Shown here: positions 1-8,915 of the stretch, in pieces
How positions within the stretch are numbered: the first letter of the stretch is position 1
Layout of the letters: every line of letters starts with the position of its first letter
DNA from: Furfurilactobacillus milii
GTDB lineage: Bacteria > Bacillota > Bacilli > Lactobacillales > Lactobacillaceae
DNA length: 64,000 nucleotides
Direction: 5' to 3'
Assembly: GCF_021654115.1 (NCBI RefSeq)
Contig: NZ_JAIWJF010000002.1
Coordinates: 1 to 64,000, forward strand
Notes under the pieces: model-generated
What the model saw: only the letters and a program-made list of their open reading frames with translations
Database searches by the model: none
What the model was told of the DNA's origin: nothing
Translations under genes and position numbers: made by a program

Positions 1-1
1 G

Positions 2-85
2 CTGGCTCAAGATACCTTAAACAACCGGCTACGGCGGTCATTGAACTATCGCTGCCCAGCCGATCTAATGCCTGAACTAGCTTAG
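2..85 (+). mobile_element. 3' end of an IS30-family-like transposase (cut by window edge)
   Basis: The window opens inside a reading frame that ends with TAG at 83-85. Its last residues (LNNRLRRSLNYR followed by a Pro-Ala-Asp-Leu stretch) resemble the C-terminus of IS30-family transposases, which end with an N-R-P/R-R-x-L-x-Y-x-T/C-P motif. About 40 bp further on, the sequence around 118-140 (GTGTTGCACTTGATTTGAC) resembles the end of LAB IS30 elements. Only 27 residues are visible, so family assignment rests on this short motif. Whether the element is intact cannot be judged from this window. Confidence 0.55.
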
Positions 86-195
86 CAACTAGACCACTTC
101 TAAGAATAGATTCTTAGTGTTGCACTTGATTTGACAATTGAGGGATTTTATAAAACTATTTATTTTCCGAAATATTCTTTGGGGGAGATGGGGCT

Positions 196-675
196 ATGAA
201 GGCAAATCCGGAAGAAGTGGATCGAGTCGTCAAGATATTGGCTGATGACTATCAAACGAATTTCCGGGCGATTGAGCAGATGCTAAAAGAGTCGGTTCAA
301 GAATTCGGCGAAGGGTGGGGCAGTATTTCACTATTGACCCAGATCTCGAATGGTCAGCGACTAACAATGTCCGATTTGGCTGAACGGAATCACATCACCA
401 AAGGGGCGATTTCAACTCAAGTTACCGGCATGTTATCTAAAGGGCTAGTTGAAGTTGTTGCGGACTGTGATGATCGACGTCGGCATTATATTCATTTGAC
501 GAGCAAGGGCGAACGCTTAATGAAGCGTGTTAACGATCACGCTCAATTTGTTGCCCATGATGTCATTAAAACGATGGGGATGGTTGGCATCAAACAGCTA
601 CATAACGACTTTACGACGTTTACGAGTACGATTGTTAACTCAACCCATTATTACAGTAATGATGAGTCTGAATAA
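196..675 (+). CDS. MarR-family transcriptional regulator
   Basis: A 159-aa winged-helix DNA-binding protein. Residues about 45-110 carry the MarR core: a recognition helix region (MSDLAERNHITKGAISTQV) and the wing with DDRRRHYIHLTSKG, the family's DxRxxxxxLTxxG signature. ATG is preceded by GGGGAGATGGGGCT. It lies about 70 nt upstream of the surface-protein gene on the same strand and could control it, but no operator palindrome is evident. A TTGACA at 131-136, inside what may be the IS30 end, could act as its -35 box. Confidence 0.88.
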   Translation: MKANPEEVDRVVKILADDYQTNFRAIEQMLKESVQEFGEGWGSISLLTQISNGQRLTMSDLAERNHITKGAISTQVTGMLSKGLVEVVADCDDRRRHYIHLTSKGERLMKRVNDHAQFVAHDVIKTMGMVGIKQLHNDFTTFTSTIVNSTHYYSNDESE

Positions 676-744
676 ACGACAAGTCAAAAACGTTGTTGCA
701 CATGATCTAGTGACTCAACTTTTTAAAAATGAGGGGGTATTATT

Positions 745-3075
745 TTGGAAACTAAAACACACTTCAAAATGTACAAAGATGGAAAACAATGGACTACATT
801 GGCGGCGACAGTACTGGCGGTTATTGGAACAGGGACTGCTATTGCAAAAGCGGACGAAGTGCCAAGCGTGGTTACGCAGGAAGTCAGCAGTGGAAATGTA
901 GCATCATTAGCCTGCTCTCAGGTGACATTGAGTGCGACAAGTCAGGCAACATCCGCTGCATCCAATAATGTAGTTTCAATGGCAAGCAGCGCCACAACTG
1001 ATACGTTACTGACAAGTAATTCTGCGGCACCTAAGACGCAGGCAAGCAATAATACAACGACTGAATCTGTGGCCAGCTCTGTTTCGTCTAATTATGACAA
1101 TAATGATCAAAGTGCTGCTGCGTCAGTTGACAAAGCGGCCATAAGCGTTGCATCGACGGCTGCCAGCACTGATAGTGTAGCTACTGTAGTGCCTACCGCT
1201 AGTTCTAACAAGCAAGTTAACGTTACCAATCTTGGCGACGTTGATGAGCAAGTGGTAACACAGGCAAAATCATTGGCTGCCAAGGTGTATCAGCAAACTT
1301 CACGACCACAAGAAATTACACGCGTGGATGCCACGACGACGCCAGCATCTGCTGCATCAGATACAATAACAAAATATACTGATCCTGCCTATTTTAGTTC
1401 TTACACTTGGCTAGATCCTGACCCGACACATTATACGTTTGACCAGATTGCGATTAATGATGGTGGCTTGATTGTGACATCAACCAATCGTAATGGGGAT
1501 GGAACGATCTATATTCATGAATTAATGCCGAAAACGTACACGCCTGTTGAAATATATATACTGAATTTGGGTCAGCGCGTTATTTCAAAAAAATACGGAT
1601 TTGAATACGCAAACCAAGATTACGGCGTCAGTTACTTTAACAAAATGAATTACACGACGTATATGGCTCAATGGCGGGCTGATGGTACTTACTCTGAGGC
1701 AGATCATTATACGTGGGTGCCAAAATTAGTTACGGCGACAACAAACTTTGTTGACGAAACTGGAACGGCCATTAAACCGGCAGCCACATCCCAAGGACTA
1801 GCTTGGCAAACATATACGGATACGCCAGCCATGATTAGCGGGTATACGCTTGACCAAACAAAACTGCCGAAAAATCAGACAGGTCAGTTAACGTTGTTTG
1901 GCAAAGGTTGGACGGGAACAATGGACTACGATGACGGTGTTACCGCCAAGTTTGTTCAATTAACGGATACTGGGGATATTGATGTGACGATAACGGATGA
2001 TCATCAATATGCAAAAACGCCAACAACGACACAAGTCTTCCATTTTAAGGCTGGCGACGAAAGTTATCAGTCTTATACTGCATTAGATTGGCGTGGTTGG
2101 GAAAAGACGATTTTCCTGAATAATCCTACGTATGGAAAGCCTGCAGTGGTGACCTATGTTTATTCTTCGAACTATGCGATCAGTGCCCGTAAAACGGTCA
2201 ATGAAACCATTAACTATGTTGACCAGCAAGGAAATGTAGTTGTAGCGCAGAAAAAAGCAACGCCACTCAATTTCCTAACAGTTCACGATTCAGCGACAAA
2301 GACGGATACAATTTTTTATTCAACAACAAAATCTGTAGCAGATGCTTCAATTGATCCGGGCACGGGAAAGCCAGTAGGAGACGGTTGGCAAACAGGGACT
2401 GCTAGTTTTGATGCAGTTTCAAATCCCACAGTAGCCGGGTATCACGTTATTAGTACAACTGCGCCAAATTCTGATTTGACTCAAACAAGTGCACAGAGCG
2501 TTGATAACAACAGTCAGGATTTAATTTACAACGTGGTCTATGCAAAAGATCCCGCTAAACCACAGGTTGTCCCACCCGTCACACCTCCAGACGAACCGAA
2601 TCCTGTTCCACAACCAGATGAGACACCGGGAAACACGCCGATACCAACGGCCCCGAAGACGAATAATGTGACGCCTAATACACCAGTTGTATCGACACCC
2701 ACTGTCGTGCAGGAACCATCAGTGCCAGTTAATGAAACACCTCAACAACTGACTGCTGAACCCAAACTAGTTCCAAACGTGCCAGGCAATGTGTCACCAG
2801 TATTTGGTCCAATCGTTACGCAAAAAAACATTAATTGGTTGGTCCCAACTCAAAAAGTGCAATTGTCCCATGACGTTACGATTGACACGGTTGCCGCAAC
2901 ACAGCCTCAAAAGAACCGGCAACCACAGCATGCGCTCAAGACGACCTTGCCGAGAACTGGTGAGCATGATGCCTCGACTGCCACTTTGATTGGCGAGAGT
3001 CTATTGGGAATGATTGGATTAAGCGCAGTTGTTGGAGCTTCACGACGGTTCAAACATGGCAGGTCTAAGAACTGA
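745..3075 (+). CDS. LPxTG-anchored surface protein with KxYKxGKxW signal and MucBP-like domains
   Basis: A 776-aa wall protein. TTG start at 745 with GAGGGGG eight bases upstream. The N-terminus has a KMYKDGKQW signal motif followed by a hydrophobic segment and a probable cut after AKA. Residues about 35-210 are Ser/Thr/Ala-rich and low complexity. Two regions (about 330-390 and 485-615) contain the motifs VDETG and YVDQQGN with GYHVISTT, typical of MucBP/mucin-binding-like repeats. A Pro-rich wall-spanning stretch (about 615-700) precedes LPRTGE, a hydrophobic helix and a basic tail, so sortase anchoring is expected. The likely role is adhesion to host or plant glycans; the ligand is not deducible. 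Confidence 0.9.
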   Translation: METKTHFKMYKDGKQWTTLAATVLAVIGTGTAIAKADEVPSVVTQEVSSGNVASLACSQVTLSATSQATSAASNNVVSMASSATTDTLLTSNSAAPKTQASNNTTTESVASSVSSNYDNNDQSAAASVDKAAISVASTAASTDSVATVVPTASSNKQVNVTNLGDVDEQVVTQAKSLAAKVYQQTSRPQEITRVDATTTPASAASDTITKYTDPAYFSSYTWLDPDPTHYTFDQIAINDGGLIVTSTNRNGDGTIYIHELMPKTYTPVEIYILNLGQRVISKKYGFEYANQDYGVSYFNKMNYTTYMAQWRADGTYSEADHYTWVPKLVTATTNFVDETGTAIKPAATSQGLAWQTYTDTPAMISGYTLDQTKLPKNQTGQLTLFGKGWTGTMDYDDGVTAKFVQLTDTGDIDVTITDDHQYAKTPTTTQVFHFKAGDESYQSYTALDWRGWEKTIFLNNPTYGKPAVVTYVYSSNYAISARKTVNETINYVDQQGNVVVAQKKATPLNFLTVHDSATKTDTIFYSTTKSVADASIDPGTGKPVGDGWQTGTASFDAVSNPTVAGYHVISTTAPNSDLTQTSAQSVDNNSQDLIYNVVYAKDPAKPQVVPPVTPPDEPNPVPQPDETPGNTPIPTAPKTNNVTPNTPVVSTPTVVQEPSVPVNETPQQLTAEPKLVPNVPGNVSPVFGPIVTQKNINWLVPTQKVQLSHDVTIDTVAATQPQKNRQPQHALKTTLPRTGEHDASTATLIGESLLGMIGLSAVVGASRRFKHGRSKN

Positions 3076-3187
3076 CTAGTTCTTGTAGAGATAAAACTTT
3101 TTTGAAACGATTCGGTGCAACAAAATTGTATGAACGTTACAACTACTAGATTTGATATAATTTATTAACATAAAGTTCGTAAAAAAT

Positions 3188-3242
3188 AACATGCCACCTA
3201 ACCAGCCGACATCATGTTGTCAGAAGGGTTAGGTGGCATGTT
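3188..3242 (-). terminator. Rho-independent terminator of the GT2 gene
   Basis: A 16-bp perfect stem (AACATGCCACCTAACC and its complement) with a 23-nt loop. On the minus strand the stem is followed by TTATTTTTT, so it terminates the glycosyltransferase gene. It may also stop read-through from the surface protein, although the plus-strand T-run is poor. Confidence 0.85.
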
Positions 3243-3253
3243 CTATTTACAGG

Positions 3254-4057
3254 TTATTCTTTATTCTTAAACGCATCGTTCAACGAAGTTCGGTTCGAGG
3301 CCAACAGCTTTTGTAGAGACAAACGTAAATCCGATTCCTGAATCACATCACTAATTTTATCAAGTGCGGCCATTTCGGAGGCGAACGTCTTGGCGGACAG
3401 GTTGTGACTGGCGCTGGTGCCGTGGGTGACGTAATGGTACGTTTGGTACGCATCGTACCAGAAGACGTTGGCGTCGCGAATGTAAGTCACATTGAACAAT
3501 TGATCTTCCATAACGGAGAGCTCAGTGTCAAAACGCAATTGGCGTTCGCGGATGATTGACATGGAATAGCACTTGTTCCACAGAAAGCCACGAATGTCGC
3601 CACCCGGTTTGATGATGTCTTGCAACATTTCGCCTTGGGTGAGGTGACGAGACAGTGGCTTGTTGACGGTGGCTTTGATCAAACCGCCATCGGCAAAGTA
3701 TCCGCAACATGCTAAGTCTGCTTTTTGCTCAGTCATATTAGTAACGAAGTGACTGATATAATCGGGTTCACACCAATCATCACTGTCAACGAAACAGACG
3801 TAATCACCATTGGCCTCATCTAAGCCACGGTTGCGGGCTGCTGACACACCCTGATTTTCCGGCTGGTGCAGCACACGCACGCGGCCATCGGCGGAGGCCC
3901 AAAAATCAGCATAGGTGCCAGATTCGTCAGGGGATGCATCATCGACCAGCAAAATTTCCATGTTTTCGTATGTTTGCCGGCACAAACTGGCAACACAGCG
4001 ATCGAGGTAATCGACCGCTTTATAAACGGGCACGATGATGGTGACAAGTGGTTGCAT
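3254..4057 (-). CDS. Glycosyltransferase family 2 (GT-A fold)
   Basis: A 267-aa protein starting with PLVTIIVPVYKAVDYL, the GT2 nucleotide-sugar binding strand. LLVDDASPDES and the catalytic metal-binding FVDSDDW (DxD motif) follow. An AAGGAG lies 12 nt upstream of ATG. There is no membrane segment, so it is probably a cytosolic enzyme that transfers a sugar during polysaccharide or surface-glycan synthesis. It is flanked by terminators on both sides and stands alone, with no glycan cluster around it. A link to glycosylation of the adjacent surface protein is only a guess from position. It is rather short for the family, with little sequence after the catalytic domain. Confidence 0.88.
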   Translation of the reverse strand: MQPLVTIIVPVYKAVDYLDRCVASLCRQTYENMEILLVDDASPDESGTYADFWASADGRVRVLHQPENQGVSAARNRGLDEANGDYVCFVDSDDWCEPDYISHFVTNMTEQKADLACCGYFADGGLIKATVNKPLSRHLTQGEMLQDIIKPGGDIRGFLWNKCYSMSIIRERQLRFDTELSVMEDQLFNVTYIRDANVFWYDAYQTYHYVTHGTSASHNLSAKTFASEMAALDKISDVIQESDLRLSLQKLLASNRTSLNDAFKNKE

Positions 4058-4190
4058 TTGTTCAGCTCCTTAGGTTAATTTGACTGGTTCAATTTAATTT
4101 ACTCATATTAATCATCGAAATTCGTGTGATAACTTGCTTCTAGGATACACGAATTTACACCAGACGATAAGCGCCAAGTATTCAATGTGC

Positions 4191-4233
4191 AAAAAAACTA
4201 CGATGAAATTTTTCATTTTCATCGTAGTTTTTT
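4191..4233 (-). terminator. Terminator of the trpXYZ-oppA operon
   Basis: A near-perfect hairpin of AAAAACTACGATGAAA and its complement around a 7-nt loop, flanked by T-runs on both strands. It lies 40 nt past the oppA stop codon on the minus strand and can also work for the plus strand. Confidence 0.9.
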
Positions 4234-4272
4234 GAATCAATATCGTAGTTATCGCTTCTGAATAATAATTAG

Positions 4273-5907
4273 CTACTTAACGTCGACTGATTTATAATTC
4301 CAGTTCAATCCAGCTGAGTTGTAAATGACACCCTTTACGTAGGGGCGTTGTAGGAATGGACCAGAACCAAAGTATGAACCAGAATACAATGGCAGAATGG
4401 CATAGCTTTTGACCAATGTTTGATCGGCTTTGACAAGGTTCTGGAAACGCGCCTCTTTATTCAAGGCGTTCTTGTTTGCAGAATCCTTAACGTTTTGATC
4501 GTAGCTGGCATCTGTCCAGCTCCCATTGTTATAAGGAGCGTTCGTGGTGAAGAGCGCAAACGTGTAAGGATCGCTGTAATCTGCTCCCCAAAGGGTTACC
4601 GTGGCATCATAGTTTTTGTCTGTCATTCGCGTTAGCCGAGTTTTGTTAGGAACGTTTGTGACGTCAACTTTAACGCCAGGGAGCTTTTGAAATTCTGATT
4701 GCAGAAATTCAGCATTCTTTTTGCCTGTGTCGCTGTCATCGGCAAGTAAGTTGAAATGGAGATCGTTAATACCAGTTTCCTTTTCGCCTTCTTTAAGTAA
4801 AGTTTTGGCTTTGCTTAGGTTTTGCGTCAGCGCGCCGTTGACCGTGGCTTCTTTAGCAAAGTCAGTCCCTGTCTTCGGGTCTTTGGCTAGCTTTGGTGGC
4901 GTGAATGTCTTAGCCGGTGTGGAACCATCTTGCAAAATGTTGTTGGTGAGCTGTTTGCGACTGATGGCATAGGATAGGGCAGCCCGAATCTTTTCGTTTT
5001 TAAACGCTGGCACCTTAGCCATGTTCAGAGAAACGTAAGTCACAGATGAACCCGCCCGATACAGATAATCTTTACTGTGTTTGTACTGGGCGACTTGATC
5101 ACCACTGAGGTTGGTCATGTCAATCTTCTTGGAGTTATACGTGTTGAGTTGCGTATTGGACTCTTTCACGACCTGAAAGTTAATCTTATTCAACTTAACG
5201 TGTTTCTTATCCCAATAAGTTTTATTTTTAACCCAACTCCACTTGGTGTTTGTCCCTTTGTATCCCTGTACACGAAACGGACCGTTATACACCTGTGTGG
5301 CGGAAGACTGACCATATTTTTTACCAAACTGTTTGACAGCATGTTCGTTTTCCGGGAAATAGACCGGAAAACCGAGCAGGAGTTTGAAATAAGGAATTGG
5401 CTTCTCCAGCGTGACAGACAGTTTATACTTGCCATCGGCCTTGATACCCAGGCTGTTCACAGATTTTTTACCTTTTTGGATGGCATCGGCGTTTTTCACG
5501 CCATCGAAGAGGTAGGCATACTGACCACCGGTCTTAGGATTGTTAGTTCGACGCCATGAATACACAAAATCTTGAGCCGTAACCGGATCACCATTTGACC
5601 ACTTTACCCCGTGTCGTAGGTCAAACGTCCAGTGAAGGCCGTCTTTTGAAATTGTTGTGTGGGTTGCTAAGGCGTTTTCAGGTTTAGAATCTTTGCCTAG
5701 GCGATAAATACCTTCTTCAGTATTGGACATTGCCTCTAATGATTCGTTGTCCACACCGAGTGATGGATCAAGTGACGGCATTTCTGATGGTAGTGCCAGG
5801 TTCAACTGACCTTTATGGCCGGAAGCGCCCTTACTGTTCCCACAAGCGGCCAGCGTTAATACAGATAACGCAGTGGCCCCCAATGCGATTAGTTTTCGTA
5901 CTTTCAT
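4273..5907 (-). CDS. OppA-type oligopeptide ABC transporter substrate-binding lipoprotein
   Basis: A 544-aa extracytoplasmic receptor of the SBP_bac_5 family. It has a lipoprotein signal ending LTLAAC, with the Cys as lipidation site. Family hallmarks include LHWTFDLRHGVKWSNGDPVTAQDFVYSWRR-type sequence (residues about 90-120) and YNGPFRV. ATG at 5907 is preferred; an in-frame TTG at 5913 is the alternative, and both share a GGGGGGG SD. The gene begins 29 nt after trpZ with no terminator between, so it is probably co-transcribed with the tryptophan transporter. No opp permease or ATPase genes are adjacent, so it must use components encoded elsewhere. It is paralogous to the gene at 62704. Confidence 0.92.
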   Translation of the reverse strand: MKVRKLIALGATALSVLTLAACGNSKGASGHKGQLNLALPSEMPSLDPSLGVDNESLEAMSNTEEGIYRLGKDSKPENALATHTTISKDGLHWTFDLRHGVKWSNGDPVTAQDFVYSWRRTNNPKTGGQYAYLFDGVKNADAIQKGKKSVNSLGIKADGKYKLSVTLEKPIPYFKLLLGFPVYFPENEHAVKQFGKKYGQSSATQVYNGPFRVQGYKGTNTKWSWVKNKTYWDKKHVKLNKINFQVVKESNTQLNTYNSKKIDMTNLSGDQVAQYKHSKDYLYRAGSSVTYVSLNMAKVPAFKNEKIRAALSYAISRKQLTNNILQDGSTPAKTFTPPKLAKDPKTGTDFAKEATVNGALTQNLSKAKTLLKEGEKETGINDLHFNLLADDSDTGKKNAEFLQSEFQKLPGVKVDVTNVPNKTRLTRMTDKNYDATVTLWGADYSDPYTFALFTTNAPYNNGSWTDASYDQNVKDSANKNALNKEARFQNLVKADQTLVKSYAILPLYSGSYFGSGPFLQRPYVKGVIYNSAGLNWNYKSVDVK

Positions 5908-5936
5908 AAACAATGATTCCCCCCCAGAATGATGTT

Positions 5937-6746
5937 TTATAAATCTTCAAAAAAGTTGAATAACTGTTCCCGCGTGAGTTGTTTCTTTTCCTCACCACGG
6001 ACGTCAAACGTAATCTTACCAGCGTTCAGAACAATCAGCCGGTTACCGTATTTCAAGGCGTCCTCCAGTCGGTGGGTGATCATCAGGCAGGTGAGGTGGT
6101 CGGCGGCAATTCTATCGTTAGTTGCCGTCATGAGTTGTTGGGACGTTTTGGGGTCCAGTGCTGCGGTATGTTCATCCAGCAACAGTAGTTCTGGTTTACT
6201 TTCAACAGCCATTAGAAAGCTAAGTGCCTGCCGTTGTCCACCAGAAAGGCTGCCAGTTGCTGTGTTCAAACGATTTTCCAGATTGTTATTCATGGTTGAA
6301 GCCATGGTTTTATATTCATCGAGATGTCTGCGTAAGCCTCGTGGTATGAGGCCGCGTCGTTGTCCACGTTTGCTAGCTAACAGAAGGTTTTCGGCGACGG
6401 TCATCCGTGGCGCGGTCCCTAGTTTAGGGTCCTGGAACACTCGCGCTAGAAAACGCGTGCGTTGTTCTTCACTCTCACGTTTGATTGACTTGCCATGCAG
6501 TAAGACATCACCTTCGTCAGCGTTCAAATTACCCCCGATAACGTTGAACAGGGTGGATTTACCGGCACCGTTAGAGCCCAAGACGGTAATGAAATCGCCG
6601 GGGTAAACGGTCAGATTCAGTCCGTTTAAAATTTTTGTTTCGTTAGCAGTATGTGCGTTAACCACTGTGGAGACGTCTTTTAATTCCAATAGTGGTGTTT
6701 CGGTGGCTGTATCAGCGTTCACAGTTTCATTAGTTGTTGCGTTCAT
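5937..6746 (-). CDS. trpZ: TrpXYZ-type amino-acid ABC transporter, ATP-binding protein
   Basis: A 269-aa ABC ATPase with Walker A (LGSNGAGKST), signature (LSGGQRQALSF) and Walker B (LLLLDEHTAAL). The start is ATG 6746, because AAAGGAG lies 9 nt upstream; an upstream TTG at 6764 would fall in that SD. The SD sits inside the end of the permease gene (17-nt overlap), so translation is likely coupled. With the two genes upstream it forms the COG4120/COG2984-type transporter named TrpXYZ in streptococci for tryptophan uptake. Tryptophan specificity here is inferred from family and from the Trp-codon leader. Confidence 0.87.
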   Translation of the reverse strand: MNATTNETVNADTATETPLLELKDVSTVVNAHTANETKILNGLNLTVYPGDFITVLGSNGAGKSTLFNVIGGNLNADEGDVLLHGKSIKRESEEQRTRFLARVFQDPKLGTAPRMTVAENLLLASKRGQRRGLIPRGLRRHLDEYKTMASTMNNNLENRLNTATGSLSGGQRQALSFLMAVESKPELLLLDEHTAALDPKTSQQLMTATNDRIAADHLTCLMITHRLEDALKYGNRLIVLNAGKITFDVRGEEKKQLTREQLFNFFEDL

Positions 6747-7635
6747 CGCGAACACTCCTTTCAATCAGGCGGTCAAAGTGGAAGAACTTGCGGAACCGTG
6801 GCAACAACAGGCAGATGGCCAAGATAATGGCGGATAGCAAGTTGAGGTCGTTAGCCGAGAAGTTTAACTGGAGTACGATCAGTAGCACGAAGCGGTAGAG
6901 GATACTGCCTAGTGTGACCGCGACCAAACGTTGTGTGAGGGAAAGGTCACCGAATGCCACTTCACCAATAATGATGGAGGCTAATGCGATAACGATGATC
7001 CCGATGCCCATGTTAACGTCCGCGTAACCGTTGTTTTGGGCAACTAAGGCGCCACCCATTGCAATCATGCCGTTTGAAATCATCAATCCCATAATCGTCA
7101 TGCGGTCTGTTTTGATCCCGATGGAACGTGCCATGGTCGGATTGTCACCGGTCGCGATGAACGCTTGACCAAGGTTAGTGTTCAGGAAGAAGACAAGGAG
7201 CAGGGTGACAACGATGATGACGACTAAGCCGACAAAGACACTGTCGAAATATTGTGGTAGTGAAGCTAAAAAGTCGTTCTTAAATAGGGAGGACTTGCCG
7301 AGCAAACTGAGGTTGGCGCGACCCATAATCCGCAGGTTAACGGAATAGGCGGCCGTCATGACCAAAATCCCGGCTAACAAAATTGGAATGCGGCCCTTTG
7401 TGTAAAGTAATCCCGTAATTAAACCGGCGACCATCCCAACTAGAAACGCGCAGAGTGTTGCTAACAGGGGATTCATGCCACGGTAGATAAGGGCGACGGC
7501 TGTTGCGGCGCCTAGTGGAAAGGTGCCTTCAACGGTCATATCAGGGAAGTCGAGAATTCTAAAGGTAAGAAAGAGGCCAAGCCCCAGGACGGCCCATAAT
7601 AGGCCCTGTCCGATAGCTGATGTGATTAAACTCAT
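6730..7635 (-). CDS. trpY: TrpXYZ-type ABC transporter permease
   Basis: A 301-aa, strongly hydrophobic protein with about eight membrane segments. The N-terminus (ITSAIGQGLLWAVLGLGLF) and the GTFPLGAATAVALIY region match branched-chain-type permeases of the COG4120 family, which serve tryptophan or related substrates. It overlaps the upstream receptor gene by ATGA (7632-7635) and the ATPase gene downstream, a tight operon. The cytoplasmic loop ATGDNPTMARSIGI is the likely ATPase coupling region. Confidence 0.88.
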   Translation of the reverse strand: MSLITSAIGQGLLWAVLGLGLFLTFRILDFPDMTVEGTFPLGAATAVALIYRGMNPLLATLCAFLVGMVAGLITGLLYTKGRIPILLAGILVMTAAYSVNLRIMGRANLSLLGKSSLFKNDFLASLPQYFDSVFVGLVVIIVVTLLLVFFLNTNLGQAFIATGDNPTMARSIGIKTDRMTIMGLMISNGMIAMGGALVAQNNGYADVNMGIGIIVIALASIIIGEVAFGDLSLTQRLVAVTLGSILYRFVLLIVLQLNFSANDLNLLSAIILAICLLLPRFRKFFHFDRLIERSVRDERNN

Positions 7636-8627
7636 TTGAATAGTTCCCCTTTCTGTTGTGCTTCTTTGATGTAGGATTTTGGAATGGTGATGCCTAATTG
7701 CTTGGCTGTTTTAAGGTTAATGGTTAAGTCGCCGTGACGGACGTACTTGATTGGCGTCGTCGCTGGTTTTGACTTGTGCTTCAGAATTGATGCGGTCATG
7801 TCACCAGTCAAACGACCTAACTTGTACTGGTTAATGGCGTAGGTAGCAAGACCACCTTGTTTAACCATTGTGTCAGCTGCTGGGAAGACCGGAATCTTCT
7901 TCGCATTGGTGTTGGCAACCAGTGTCTGCATGGCGCTAGCAATTGTGTTGTCGGTTGGAACATAAACGGCATCAACTTGGCCGGCCATGGTCTGTGAAAC
8001 TTGGTTTAAATCATTGGTGTTAGAGATGGAGTACACCTTGAGCGTGATGTTTTCTTTTTTGCACAGTGCTTTAAACTGCTTGTACTGTGCGGTCGCTGAA
8101 TCATCACTGGAAGTGTAGATAATACCAAGCGTTTTCAAGTTTGGCGTCAGTTTTTTGATCAAACCGAGTTGTTGTTTCAGTGGAGCTTGATCCGAGACAC
8201 CAGTGATGTTACCGCCGGGGCGTTTGTTGTTGGCAACCAACTTGGCGCCCTTAGGATCGGTAACGGCACCCAAGACAATCGGCGTCTTCTTAGTAGCGTT
8301 GGCCAAGGCCTGTGCAGAAGGAGTCGCAATTCCGACCGCGGCGTTGACGTGTTCGTGAACAAAACGGGCGCTCATGGATTGCAGGTTACTTTGATCACCC
8401 TCGGCATTTTGAAAGTCGATGTGAATCGTTTTGCCGGGGATGTACCCGTGAGCCTTCAAGCTATCATCAATTCCGTGATTGATGGCGTCCAGCGCAGGGT
8501 GGGTAAGTAACTGTAATACCCCGACCGTTGGGACCTTTTGTTGGGCCGCTTGTTCTTTACTTTCCTGGAAGTAGGCGACACCGAGAAAAACTAGAATAAT
8601 GGCAATGAGACCATACATGCGTTTCAT
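7632..8627 (-). CDS. trpX: TrpXYZ-type ABC transporter substrate-binding protein
   Basis: A 331-aa receptor of the ABC_sub_bind (COG2984) family. Family features are TVGVLQLLTHPALDAI, VGIATPSAQALANATK and PIVLGAVTDPKGAKLV. The N-terminal hydrophobic segment has no lipobox Cys, so it is probably a membrane-tethered or secreted receptor. ATG has AAGGGAG 8 nt upstream. It is the first full-length gene after a 370-nt leader with a mini-ORF and two terminators, so expression is probably decided by transcription read-through. Confidence 0.88.
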   Translation of the reverse strand: MKRMYGLIAIILVFLGVAYFQESKEQAAQQKVPTVGVLQLLTHPALDAINHGIDDSLKAHGYIPGKTIHIDFQNAEGDQSNLQSMSARFVHEHVNAAVGIATPSAQALANATKKTPIVLGAVTDPKGAKLVANNKRPGGNITGVSDQAPLKQQLGLIKKLTPNLKTLGIIYTSSDDSATAQYKQFKALCKKENITLKVYSISNTNDLNQVSQTMAGQVDAVYVPTDNTIASAMQTLVANTNAKKIPVFPAADTMVKQGGLATYAINQYKLGRLTGDMTASILKHKSKPATTPIKYVRHGDLTINLKTAKQLGITIPKSYIKEAQQKGELFK

Positions 8628-8732
8628 AGAAATAACTCCCTTTTCAAACAGAATGTGGTGCTGGCTAGATAGTGACTGACTTTGATGTGAAAGACGTTAG
8701 ACTTCAACCCGAAATTGCTCACGCTCGGATAC

Positions 8733-8767
8733 AAAAAGGGCAGTTCGCAATAATTGCGAGCTGCCCT
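8733..8767 (-). terminator. Second leader terminator before trpX
   Basis: Hairpin AGGGCAG(T/C)TCGCAA with its complement, 14-bp stem and tiny loop, followed on the minus strand by TTTTTG. It comes directly after the T-run of the first leader terminator. Confidence 0.85.
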
Positions 8768-8779
8768 AAAAAATAAAAA

Positions 8780-8823
8780 CACCGAGCCCGCACAGGTTTT
8801 ATAAAATCCGTGCGCTCTCGGTG
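8780..8823 (-). terminator. First leader terminator (candidate attenuator) before trpX
   Basis: Minus-strand hairpin CACCGAG-GCGCAC...GTGCG-CTCGGTG followed by TGTTTTTATTTTTT. It lies about 150 nt downstream of a strong promoter and 93 nt past the leader-peptide stop, the place expected for a transcription attenuator. Confidence 0.85.
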
Positions 8824-8915
8824 ATGAATTCACATCAAAGTTAGTCGGCACAGATACAATCGAAGTGATCTGACTTCAGATTGCATCCATGCAAGATGGT
8901 GGTTAAGCAATCTGA

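Larger units (their letters stand above)
8672..8849 (-). repeat. Long inverted repeat enclosing two terminator hairpins
   Basis: 8672-8691 and 8829-8849 are complementary over about 20 nt, 13 of them perfect (ACTTTGATGTGAA with TTCACATCAAAGT). Both terminators of the trpX leader lie between the arms. The helix can form only in transcripts that read through them. Its 3' arm ends about 45 nt before the trpX start. Confidence 0.75.

Noticed and set aside
5077-5559. 160-aa plus-strand ORF opposite oppA
   Set aside because: Antisense shadow of the oppA gene with no SD or domain.
5929-6606. 225-aa plus-strand ORF opposite trpZ
   Set aside because: Its coding frame is the antisense of a clear ABC ATPase; no start signal.
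8624-8851. 75-aa minus-strand ORF upstream of trpX
   Set aside because: It runs through both leader terminators and has no SD; the leader RNA explains the region.
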